In this document: positions 6,600-13,351 of the stretch, in pieces
How the letters are laid out: the number at the start of each line of letters is the position of its first letter
How positions within the stretch are numbered: position 1 is the stretch's first letter
Source: Sulfuricurvum sp.
GTDB taxonomy: Bacteria; Campylobacterota; Campylobacteria; Campylobacterales; Sulfurimonadaceae
Direction: 5' to 3'
Assembly: GCA_024635855.1 (NCBI GenBank)
Contig: JAGXHZ010000040.1
Location: 1 to 13,351, forward strand
DNA: 13,351 nucleotides
Notes under the pieces: model-generated
Told to the model about the DNA's origin: nothing
The model's input: the letters and a program-made list of their open reading frames with translations, nothing else
Database searches by the model: none
Made by a program: the position numbers and the translations under genes

Positions 6600-8224
6600 A
6601 CGTCTATCCCGTACTGCTTGATCTTATATCCGATTTGTCGAGCCGTCATCCCTAGTAATCGTGCCGCTTTGGTCTGAATACCGTGTGAATCTATTAATGC
6701 CTGAACAATCGACTCCTTTTCCAATTCCAAAAGGCTTTTTTTGGTCATTGGTGCACCACTTTCGTGAGAAGGTTGCGGTGCAGGAGTTGTGATGTACACC
6801 GGTGGTGCCATCGTCGGTACTTCCGGCTGCATGTAGAGCTTTTGATAGTTAAACGGCAATACATGATTGAGCATCTCCGGCTGAAGTTCTCCATCGGGAC
6901 AGATGAGGACGATGCGCTCCATGGTGTTTTGGAGCTCACGAATATTTCCAGGCCACGGATATTCTAATAATACCTCCATAGCCCCTTTGGTAAAAGACAT
7001 ATTTTTACGATGTTCTTTCATAAAGCGGTGGAGATAGTGCTCAATGAGCAATTTTACATCCTCATACCGCTCACGAAGCGGAGGAAGATTGAGAGGGATG
7101 ACGTTAAGGCGATAAAACAGGTCTTCTCGAAATTCACCCTTGCGTACCATATCTTCAAGATTACGATTGGTAGCGGCAACGAGGCGGACGTTGGTTTTGA
7201 TCGTTTTATTTCCTCCGACGCGCTCAAACTCTTGCTCTTGTAAAATACGCAGCAGTTTGACTTGGAGAGAGGGGGTAATATCCCCAATCTCATCGAGAAA
7301 CAGTGTCCCTCCATCGGCAAGTTCAAATCGTCCTTTTCGCATCTCCCTTGCATCAGTAAATGCCCCTTTTTCATGTCCGAAGAGTTCTGATTCGAGGAGT
7401 GTTTCGCTGATAGCAGCACAGTTGAGTTTGATAAACGGTCCGTTTTGACGACGGCTGAGATTATGAACCGCTGTGGCAATAAGCTCTTTACCCGTACCGG
7501 TCTCACCACGGATGAGAATGGTTGCATCGGTGGGGGCGACGGTATTGATCATTCCAAATACATGTTGCATTTTGGTGCTTTTTCCGATGATATTTTCAAA
7601 TTTATAATCTTTTTGCATCTCTTCTTTGTAGTAGGTTTTGAGTTCAGTGAGAGATTCTTTTTCTTTGGTAATCGTTTGTTGAACTTTCATCGAGCCTACG
7701 AAAAGGGTTCCGACAATGGTGAGCATTCGGACGATTTCGTCGAAATCCAGAGGGCTTTTTTTCCCGATATTCGCCGAAATAACCCCGATTACTTCTTCAT
7801 CTTGGAGTAGGGGCACCGCGACGTAGGAGACCATTTGCGTCGAGATATGCCCCATTTTATTGAGATAATTGATATTGTTATGGATATTTTCGATCACGAT
7901 AGGCTCACGGCTTTTCGCCGCTAATCCCGTTGCTCCTTCACCGAAACGGTAGGTTGCCATTTTCTTTTGATGCGATTCAAGGTCGATGGAAATGAGGAGT
8001 TCAAGCTCATCTTTATCCTCTTTCTTTTTGAAAAGGGCACATCTCTCAACATAGCCATGCTGTTTGAGTTTGCGCATCGCTTTTTCGATACTTTCATGAA
8101 TATCGACAGTACTCGTAAGAATGACAGCAATTTCATACAGTAAATTAATCTCTTTGTACGCAAATGTCAGTGCACAGGTCTGACATTCTTCTCTATTAGG
8201 GATATTGGGGCTGTAAGTCATCAT
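6596..8224 (-). CDS. nifA: NifA, sigma-54-dependent activator of nif genes
   Basis: A 542-residue bacterial enhancer-binding protein. An N-terminal GAF domain (about 25-180) is followed by the AAA+ sigma-54 activation domain. That domain has Walker A GETGTGKE (240-247), the sigma-54 contact loop GAFTDA (287-292) and Walker B GGTLFLDE (305-312). A proline-rich linker (about 457-495) leads to a Fis-type HTH (about 515-538, IQTKAARLLGMTARQIGYKI). The domain order and position by nifU/nifT support NifA over NtrC, since there is no receiver domain. The linker lacks the cysteine cluster of oxygen-sensitive rhizobial NifA; only C442 lies near it. Instead there is an N-terminal C14-xx-C17. NifL was not seen in the window. 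The start is a double ATG with no good ribosome site, and the predicted -10 is so close that the message may be nearly leaderless. Confidence 0.9.
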   Translation of the reverse strand: MMTYSPNIPNREECQTCALTFAYKEINLLYEIAVILTSTVDIHESIEKAMRKLKQHGYVERCALFKKKEDKDELELLISIDLESHQKKMATYRFGEGATGLAAKSREPIVIENIHNNINYLNKMGHISTQMVSYVAVPLLQDEEVIGVISANIGKKSPLDFDEIVRMLTIVGTLFVGSMKVQQTITKEKESLTELKTYYKEEMQKDYKFENIIGKSTKMQHVFGMINTVAPTDATILIRGETGTGKELIATAVHNLSRRQNGPFIKLNCAAISETLLESELFGHEKGAFTDAREMRKGRFELADGGTLFLDEIGDITPSLQVKLLRILQEQEFERVGGNKTIKTNVRLVAATNRNLEDMVRKGEFREDLFYRLNVIPLNLPPLRERYEDVKLLIEHYLHRFMKEHRKNMSFTKGAMEVLLEYPWPGNIRELQNTMERIVLICPDGELQPEMLNHVLPFNYQKLYMQPEVPTMAPPVYITTPAPQPSHESGAPMTKKSLLELEKESIVQALIDSHGIQTKAARLLGMTARQIGYKIKQYGIDV

Positions 8225-8236
8225 TGTGTAATCTTT

Positions 8237-8265
8237 TTTATAAGTTATCCCTAATTGTAGTACAA
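8237..8265 (-). promoter_or_regulatory. Putative sigma-70 promoter of nifA
   Basis: Read on the minus strand, TATAAA (8242-8237) lies 17 bp after TTGTAC (8265-8260), a 5/6 -10 and a 3/6 -35. Transcription would begin near 8230, only about five or six bases before the first ATG at 8224. That fits the lack of a Shine-Dalgarno sequence there. The -35 and spacer lie inside the inverted repeat at 8249-8273. No sigma-54 -24/-12 element was found facing nifA. Confidence 0.4.
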
Positions 8266-8273
8266 ATTAAGGG
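8249..8273. repeat. Imperfect inverted repeat in the nifA-peroxidase control region
   Basis: CCCTAATTGTA (8249-8259) and TACAAATTAAGGG (8261-8273) are inverted around G8260. The core TTGTA-G-TACAA is perfect, and the outer CCC/GGG ends pair if two single-base bulges on the right are allowed. It overlaps the predicted nifA -35 and spacer and lies about 45-65 bp upstream of the sigma-54-like element facing the peroxidase gene. It could be an operator shared by both genes. It does not fit the NifA site TGT-N10-ACA or an FNR box, so the protein that would bind it is unknown. Confidence 0.5.
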
Positions 8274-8314
8274 AATTGGTATTCAACACTATGGATAAAA
8301 AATAAGCAGTTAAA

Positions 8315-8330
8315 TAGAACATTATTTGCA
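8315..8330 (+). promoter_or_regulatory. Sigma-54-like promoter of the peroxidase gene
   Basis: TAGAACATTATTTGCA matches the -24/-12 pattern TGGCACR-N4-TTGCW at all but two positions, with exact spacing. It also fits the epsilonproteobacterial form GGAAC...TTGC with one change (A for the first G of the GG pair). Transcription would start around 8341, and AAGGAG at 8353-8358 is a good ribosome site for the ATG at 8364. The missing G of the normally strict GG makes this a candidate, not a certainty. No TGT-N10-ACA NifA enhancer was found by eye between about 8100 and 8300. Confidence 0.45.
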
Positions 8331-8363
8331 TCCTATCCAATAAAATTCCGACAAGGAGAAGAA

Positions 8364-8912
8364 ATGAACATTACTGTCCATGGAGAAACAACATTATTAG
8401 AGGGAAAAGAGATGACAATCTGGCGTGAAGCTCCGGCAGCTCGTGTCACGGCATTGGATGGAAGCCAAAACGTCATTGGCATGATCGCACCAACCGCACA
8501 GTTGCTTATCGCCATCCCTTCGCTTAAAACCGAAGTGTGTTCATTGGGAGCCAAAAAGTTCAATGATTTGATTAAGCAGTTCAAAAAACTAAAAACTGTC
8601 ATGGTCACAACTGATGATGTTGAATTTGTGAACGATTTTGTCACACGTGAGGGGATTGATGCAGCAGACATTGTTATCGATACCAACCGTGACTTCGCCA
8701 AACGTTATGGCTTGCTTATTACCGAAGGGAAGTTAAAGGACCGTCTTGCTCGTGCTGTTTTTGTCATCGATCAAGAGGGGATGATCTCCTATAAAGAAGT
8801 CGTTCCTGAAATTACCGATGAAGTGGATTACGACAAATGCATTGAGGCAGTGGATAAAGCGGCTAATTTCAAGAAAAAAGGGCACGATCACGAAAACTGG
8901 ATGGGCGTGTAA
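8364..8912 (+). CDS. tpx: Thiol peroxidase (Tpx family peroxiredoxin), one-cysteine type
   Basis: A 182-residue cytosolic peroxiredoxin that would reduce peroxides with thiol reductants. It aligns along its length with Tpx: the N-terminal VHGETTLLEGK hairpin, the peroxidatic site PSLKTEVC (T56, C59), FAKRYGLLI, the LKDRLARAVFVID core and the final EITDEVDYDKCIEAV. In E. coli-type Tpx the resolving cysteine lies in a helix before the GAEGL-like segment. Here that stretch reads FVNDFVTREGID and has no cysteine. The only other Cys is C153 near the C-terminus, so it may work as a one-Cys enzyme or use another thiol. A charged tail with GHDHENWMGV follows the usual end. AAGGAG lies five bases upstream and a sigma-54-like promoter is at 8315-8330. 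Divergence from nifA suggests protection of nitrogenase from peroxide (inference). Its stop lies 5 bp from that of the convergent next gene. Confidence 0.85.
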   Translation: MNITVHGETTLLEGKEMTIWREAPAARVTALDGSQNVIGMIAPTAQLLIAIPSLKTEVCSLGAKKFNDLIKQFKKLKTVMVTTDDVEFVNDFVTREGIDAADIVIDTNRDFAKRYGLLITEGKLKDRLARAVFVIDQEGMISYKEVVPEITDEVDYDKCIEAVDKAANFKKKGHDHENWMGV

Positions 8913-8917
8913 TTTTT

Positions 8918-10927
8918 TTACCCCAATTTCTTATAAAATTGGTTGGGGTAGAGGGGTTTATCGAAATAAAACCCTTGGGCATAGGTTGCCCCCATCGTTT
9001 TTAATATTTCATACTGCGATAACCGCTCAATCCCCTCTACAATCGTTTTAGCACCGATGGCATTGGCTAAGGTTATAATGGTTTGGACAATTTCTCGATC
9101 TTTATGATTTTCTTCGATTTGTTGAATAAAACTGATGTCAATCTTTAAAAAATCAATTTCAAAGTGTTTGAGATAAGCCAAAGAGGAAAAACCGGTTCCA
9201 AAATCATCAATCGCGATTCGAATCCCCATCTCCCTCAGTGCGTACAAATACTCAGAGGTTAGTTCCATATTTTTCATCATGACATGTTCGGTAATTTCAA
9301 CCACTAAATGATTTTTGAGTGCGGGAGTGGTTTCCAACAGCGCGCGCATATTATCGATTAGATGGATGTCTCCAAATTGATTGCCTGAAAAATTGACGTT
9401 TATAAATATTTCTTCGTCTATAGGATGATTTTGCAAAAAATCGACCGTTAAGCTCAGAATATGGGAATCGATTTTTTTCTCAACCCCCAATTTCTCAGCC
9501 AATGCAAAAAAGATATCGGGACGAACGTTATTAAAGGTTAGGTTTAGCCATCGTGCCAACACTTCCCCTCCCACGACTTTGGTCGTTTCCATATCGATAA
9601 TAGGCTGTATCCGTATAACAAATTCTTCACCTCCCACTGCACCCAATAGTTCGGTTCGAATCGATTTATCTTTGGATTTGTCGATAATAAAATCTTTTGC
9701 CATAAAAACATGGTTGGAATGAGACGATTTTTTCGCTTCGTACATTGCGGCATCCGCACGTTCGATGAGTTCAGACATTTTTTTGGCATCTCTGGGGGCG
9801 ATTGCGATACCGATGCTTGCGGAGGTAAAATCGATAATTTGCTCATCCACTTCATAAGGGCGGCTCAGGGCTTCATCGATTTTTTGAGCTATTGCTTTTG
9901 CTGACTCTTCATTGATCCGCTCCAGCAGAATGAGAAACTCATCTCCTCCGTAGCGACCAATCATATCATTGGAGCGTAGAATTTTTTTGATTCGGTTGGC
10001 GGCTTTGGATAAAACCAAATCTCCGTATTGATGACCGTATGTATCGTTAACCTGTTTGAATTTATTAAGATCGATAAAGAGGAGCGCCATTTGATTCTCT
10101 TCGCTTGCTACATCAATCTTGATCTCTAAGACGTTCAAAAATGATTCTCGATTGTAAACTCCGGTTAACGGGTCTTTAAAGGAGGTGGATAACAGTTTTT
10201 TTCGTAAAAATTTGAGTTCAGTGATGTCTTCGAGTATTCCGACGTAATTGGTCACATCTTTGTAATCATTTTGGAGGGGAAAGATAGTTGAACGAACCTG
10301 TATAAGCTCACCATTTTTAGTACGATCAACGAGCTCATCTTGAAAAATCCCTTTCTCATGGAGGTCAGCGTGCATCTTTTTATAAAAATCGACACCCTGT
10401 TTTCCTGATTTTAAGATGGATGGCATTCGACCGATCACATCTTCGGCATCATATCCGGTCATTTTTTTAAAAGCCGTATTCACCTCTATGATTTTGTAAT
10501 CCCTATCGGTGATCAGAACACCTGCATTGAAATGCTCAAGCAGCAGATGCAGTTTTGAGTTAAGTACATTGTAACGCTCTTTGTAAAAGTCAGGGAAGAT
10601 AATAATCATAAAAAAGGGTTTGTCCCCCTCAAAGCGGTGCCCTATAAGTCTGCTCTCACCTATACCATCTAATTTTAGATCGACTTGGGCATAAAATTGT
10701 TGTGACAGTTGCGCTTTAAAGTTAAGAAGCATTGGAAGGAAAACGGGTTTAAAATGATTTTCGAGATAGTTGGGCTGAAAATCATTAACCTGACAAACCG
10801 ATTTCGCTTTTTCATTAATACGCAGTACCTTTAGATCTTGATCGGTGATGATGACCGGCACAGGCAAGGGCATCATCCATTGCTCAAACCATTCGGAGAC
10901 ATTTTTTAATAATAGTGAATCCTGCAT
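8918..10927 (-). CDS. PAS-PAS-GGDEF-EAL cyclic-di-GMP turnover protein
   Basis: A 669-residue soluble signalling protein with no membrane segments. PAS-like regions lie at about 15-115 (degenerate; VPVIITDQDLKVLRINEKA) and 125-240 (canonical; AGVLITDRDYKIIEVNTAFKKMTGYDAEDVIG). The GGDEF domain (about 250-405) keeps YGGDEF (327-331) and the I-site RSND (318-321). The EAL domain (about 425-669) has EVL instead of EAL at 455-457. Its other catalytic and metal residues are present: Q441, N512, E544 and E547 (VVEITE), D574-D575 (IDDFGTGFSS), K595, E631 and Q651. Both cyclase and phosphodiesterase activity are therefore possible, with phosphodiesterase likely. The ATG overlaps the TGA of the upstream gene by one base (TGATG), so the two are translationally coupled. 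The stop lies 5 bp from the convergent peroxidase gene, with no clear terminator. PAS ligands are unknown. Confidence 0.92.
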   Translation of the reverse strand: MQDSLLLKNVSEWFEQWMMPLPVPVIITDQDLKVLRINEKAKSVCQVNDFQPNYLENHFKPVFLPMLLNFKAQLSQQFYAQVDLKLDGIGESRLIGHRFEGDKPFFMIIIFPDFYKERYNVLNSKLHLLLEHFNAGVLITDRDYKIIEVNTAFKKMTGYDAEDVIGRMPSILKSGKQGVDFYKKMHADLHEKGIFQDELVDRTKNGELIQVRSTIFPLQNDYKDVTNYVGILEDITELKFLRKKLLSTSFKDPLTGVYNRESFLNVLEIKIDVASEENQMALLFIDLNKFKQVNDTYGHQYGDLVLSKAANRIKKILRSNDMIGRYGGDEFLILLERINEESAKAIAQKIDEALSRPYEVDEQIIDFTSASIGIAIAPRDAKKMSELIERADAAMYEAKKSSHSNHVFMAKDFIIDKSKDKSIRTELLGAVGGEEFVIRIQPIIDMETTKVVGGEVLARWLNLTFNNVRPDIFFALAEKLGVEKKIDSHILSLTVDFLQNHPIDEEIFINVNFSGNQFGDIHLIDNMRALLETTPALKNHLVVEITEHVMMKNMELTSEYLYALREMGIRIAIDDFGTGFSSLAYLKHFEIDFLKIDISFIQQIEENHKDREIVQTIITLANAIGAKTIVEGIERLSQYEILKTMGATYAQGFYFDKPLYPNQFYKKLG

Positions 10928-13351
10928 CAGCGTATAATCAACTTACAATCATCGGCATTAATCTGGAACGAACCACGGTATATCTCTTCGAGGAACCCTT
11001 TAAAGACGTGGAACGTATCATCTAATAAATAGGTTTGCCCCGATGGATCTACAACCGCAGATTCACACTTCATAATCTCTTGACATAATAGTTCGCTCCC
11101 CGGGTGAGCGATATTTAGAATTATAGAACCCTCTTCTTTTTTGACTTCTACTTGCAATTTTATGTTTTTAGGTTGCGCACTTTGAGCTACCCGAACAAAA
11201 AACATCATCCACAGAAGGCTCAATTGGTAAAATTGTCCTGTTTTATCAAGATACGTAGCATCTTGATCCCCTATTACTTCGATCTCTATCGGGAATGTTT
11301 TGGACTGCGTTAGCAAAAGTCCAATTTTTTCAGTTACTCCAAATGTATTGATCAACTCTTCTTTTTGCGGAATAAAAAACTCTTTTAGAAACTGTATGTC
11401 GTTTAAAACATTCTCTTTTTCGATTTGAAACTGCTGAATATAAAGATGGTGCTCACTGCTATCAGGGATGTTTTCGACGATTTGATGATATAAATGGTTG
11501 ATCGAGTTGAGTGGCCGTTTCATCTGATCCATCAGCTGCCGTACGAAAACATCAACTCCTAAAACGCTCGAGAATTGATGAATGACCCTTGAACTGCTCA
11601 CTTTGTACTGTATCTCATCGGTGAGGGCTTGTCTGAGTTTCTCTTTGGCTTCATCGATGGCGGTAATATCGGTTAAAGTAACGACATATAGAGCTTCATC
11701 ACTGTCCAATGCATTGGCAACAATATGAAAGGTTCGCATTTCATTATTACGTTTGATTTTAACTTTTAGATCGGTACGTGCTGTATGTAAAATGAGTTGT
11801 AGCCAGTTTGAGCCGCTTTTTTTATCGTAAATAAAACCGTCTTCATCGATTTTTTCGAAAAAATCACAAATGCAGGCGTGCTCTTTTTTGAAATGTTCCA
11901 ACGACTCATATTCGCTGAAAAGATGTAAGAACGATTGATTGGCAGAGTTTAGTTCTTTGCCGTCGGTTACGATAACAATATTGCTTTCGGTATCGAGGAT
12001 TTGCTTGATAAATTGATACTGTACCTCTAGTTCATCACGCAGTGCGTTGAGTTCATCGGCTTTGTCGGCTAAGTGATTTTTTTGAATATTTTGTTTTTCA
12101 TACAATGCCCGTATTTCTGAATAGGCGGTTTGAAGTTCTTCATTGGTCGATTGCAACTCTTCATTGGTTGTTTCTAACTCTTCATTGGAGGCTTGCAACT
12201 CTTCGTTGGAGGCTTGGAGTTCTTCATTGGACGCCTGAAGCTCTTCGTTAGAGGTTTCGAGCTCTTCGACAACGGTTTGTAAATGTTCACGTGTTGCTAT
12301 GAGCTCTTGTTCAAGATAGATAATGCGGGTGTTGGTCGATTCTACTGCATCGAGAACAATATCGTTTTTTCGCGCTTCTTGTAACTCAAATGAGAGTAAA
12401 AACATCAGATAATTACCGCGATACCCCTCTAATGGAGAGAGTTTAAGACGGATTGTACTATCTCCTTCGGTACGTTCGGCAATAACAGGGAAAATAAGGT
12501 TTGTCTCTTCTTTATTTGCTTTATAGACCAGTGAACGTATCTCTAAACTAATCCCATCGGGTAGCATTTTCAGGATATTGTTTTGAACCATTCCACTTGG
12601 AAATTTTAGTAAATCGTTTAGATTTCCTTTGATGTAATGGATGTTAAAATCGTTGTCGATAACCACACATTTGTCTTCATAAAAATCAAATAGCGTTTGG
12701 CGTATCGCATCCTCAATCGTTCCGAGTTGACGTTTTGGGGTGATTTGAGTTGGTTTGAGATATTTCGGACGATTAATCATCTGAGGATAGAGCATTTTAC
12801 GCGATTCCGCAGTGGTTCGTGCTTGGAAAATTTTGCTTTTTGTATCAATCGTCGCAAAATAATCGCTCGAAGCACTTACAGTTTCGGATTTACCCAAAAA
12901 CATCGTTGCATGGGATTTGAGTGCATAAGCAAAGGTGGTAAATATTCTCTTTTGGAGATCATTTTCAAAATAGATCAAAAGATTACGGCATGAGATAAGA
13001 TCGAGATTCACAAATGGCGGATCAACCATGATGTTATGGCGAGAAAAAATGACCCGCTCTTTCAGAAACGGTTTTACCTCGAATTCATTCCCTCTTTGGT
13101 TAAAGTAACGTTTTAACCTTGCTTCGGATAGGTTGCCGACTAAAACCTCGGGATATATCCCCTCGCGCGCTTTTTTAATCGCCTCTTCATCGATATCGGT
13201 GGCAAAGATTTTGATATGTACCGGACTGTGAGTTCCGATAATCTCATCGAGTAAAATTGCAATCGTATACGCCTCTTCCCCTGTAGCACACGCGGTTATC
13301 CAGACGCGGAACGTATCCGTGATCGGCTGAGTTCGAATATATTCTTGTATA
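10927..13351 (-). CDS. CheR methyltransferase-PAS-coiled coil-PAS sensor, kinase-like end decayed (5' end cut off)
   Basis: The frame is open to the right edge, so the start is outside; 807 residues are visible. The Met at 13029 is internal, since upstream codons read as CheR without a stop. CheR is at 1-175: RVWITACATGEEAYTIA (SAM site), KIFATDIDEEAIKKAREGIYP and LDLISCRNLLIYFE. A PAS-like region follows (about 212-325). A long coiled coil (about 345-447) contains perfect NEELQAS heptads, then a second PAS (about 448-562, ending VVTLTDITAIDE). The rest resembles a histidine kinase without its key residues: the H-box reads DQMKRPL (608-614), and no N-box Asn or DxGxG is seen. Proteins of this type often carry CheB in front; that part is out of view. 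CheR would methylate glutamates of a receptor or partner using S-adenosylmethionine. It is coupled to the GGDEF-EAL gene by a one-base overlap, suggesting one signalling unit. Confidence 0.9.
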   Translation of the reverse strand, partial: IQEYIRTQPITDTFRVWITACATGEEAYTIAILLDEIIGTHSPVHIKIFATDIDEEAIKKAREGIYPEVLVGNLSEARLKRYFNQRGNEFEVKPFLKERVIFSRHNIMVDPPFVNLDLISCRNLLIYFENDLQKRIFTTFAYALKSHATMFLGKSETVSASSDYFATIDTKSKIFQARTTAESRKMLYPQMINRPKYLKPTQITPKRQLGTIEDAIRQTLFDFYEDKCVVIDNDFNIHYIKGNLNDLLKFPSGMVQNNILKMLPDGISLEIRSLVYKANKEETNLIFPVIAERTEGDSTIRLKLSPLEGYRGNYLMFLLSFELQEARKNDIVLDAVESTNTRIIYLEQELIATREHLQTVVEELETSNEELQASNEELQASNEELQASNEELETTNEELQSTNEELQTAYSEIRALYEKQNIQKNHLADKADELNALRDELEVQYQFIKQILDTESNIVIVTDGKELNSANQSFLHLFSEYESLEHFKKEHACICDFFEKIDEDGFIYDKKSGSNWLQLILHTARTDLKVKIKRNNEMRTFHIVANALDSDEALYVVTLTDITAIDEAKEKLRQALTDEIQYKVSSSRVIHQFSSVLGVDVFVRQLMDQMKRPLNSINHLYHQIVENIPDSSEHHLYIQQFQIEKENVLNDIQFLKEFFIPQKEELINTFGVTEKIGLLLTQSKTFPIEIEVIGDQDATYLDKTGQFYQLSLLWMMFFVRVAQSAQPKNIKLQVEVKKEEGSIILNIAHPGSELLCQEIMKCESAVVDPSGQTYLLDDTFHVFKGFLEEIYRGSFQINADDCKLIIR
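12137..12262 (-). repeat. Six 21-bp tandem repeats encoding NEEL heptads
   Basis: TCTTCATTGG or a one- or two-base variant recurs every 21 bp at 12137, 12158, 12179, 12200, 12221 and 12242 (plus-strand text). On the coding strand these encode heptads of the form NEELQAS, NEELETT and NEELQST in the coiled coil of the CheR-PAS protein. Three consecutive heptads are identical in protein sequence. Such repeats can gain or lose units by slippage in steps of seven residues without breaking the frame. Confidence 0.85.

Noticed and set aside
7054..7527. Long open frame (157 codons) overlapping nifA in another frame
   Set aside because: It lies inside the strongly conserved AAA+ coding region, has no recognisable domain and looks like a shadow frame.
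8100..8300. NifA enhancer site TGT-N10-ACA upstream of the peroxidase gene
   Set aside because: Each TGT and ACA in this stretch was checked by eye; none has the partner at the required spacing. A relaxed site cannot be excluded without a scored scan.
8919..8957. Hairpin from CCCCAATTT and AAATTGG...GGGG as a two-way terminator between the peroxidase and GGDEF-EAL genes
   Set aside because: The arms pair only with a four-base insertion. The T-run precedes the hairpin on the plus strand and reads as an A-run on the minus strand, so neither direction has a following U-tract.
9619..9633. Second GGEEF motif at residues 432-436 of the GGDEF-EAL protein
   Set aside because: It falls in the first strand of the EAL domain (EFVIRIQPI), not in a GGDEF fold. 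It is a chance match.
13027..13029. Met at 13029 (minus strand) as start of the CheR-PAS protein
   Set aside because: Codons upstream to the window edge are open and encode clear CheR motifs, including RVWITACATGEEAYTIA and ATDIDEEAIKKAREGIYP, so the gene is simply cut off.

Overview
The window looks like the chromosome of a nitrogen-fixing Campylobacterota (former Epsilonproteobacteria), of the Sulfuricurvum/Sulfurimonas kind. This is inferred from moderate-to-low GC, tightly packed genes, many cyclic-di-GMP and PAS/chemotaxis proteins, and the nif gene content. The genus cannot be fixed from the sequence alone.

Layout. (1) Positions 1-3613, plus strand: the end of a nif operon. It holds the 3' part of nifU, an aldo/keto reductase, an FAD oxidoreductase of the fumarate reductase/L-aspartate oxidase fold, and nifT. 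The first three genes overlap at their start and stop codons. (2) Positions 3614-6599, plus strand and visibly more AT-rich: an AraC-type regulator followed by two tandem, equal-length CBS-CBS-GGDEF diguanylate cyclases. (3) Positions 6596-8224, minus strand: nifA, the sigma-54 activator of nif genes, meeting the second cyclase tail to tail with overlapping stop codons. (4) Positions 8225-8363: a divergent control region with a large imperfect inverted repeat over the likely nifA promoter and a sigma-54-like promoter facing the next gene. (5) Positions 8364-8912, plus strand: a thiol peroxidase of the Tpx family that lacks the usual resolving cysteine. (6) Positions 8918-13351, minus strand: a PAS-PAS-GGDEF-EAL protein translationally coupled to a large CheR-PAS-coiled-coil-PAS protein. 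That large protein ends in a decayed histidine-kinase-like region and runs off the right edge.

How it may fit together. NifA with RNA polymerase sigma-54 would drive nif transcription and perhaps the peroxidase gene, which would protect oxygen-sensitive Fe-S enzymes. NifU supplies Fe-S clusters for nitrogenase. The reductase and flavoprotein probably belong to the same transcript, but their substrates are unknown. The c-di-GMP genes on both sides of nifA suggest a link between second-messenger signalling and nitrogen fixation. That link is inference from position only. No RNA genes, insertion sequences, CRISPR arrays or attachment sites were seen.
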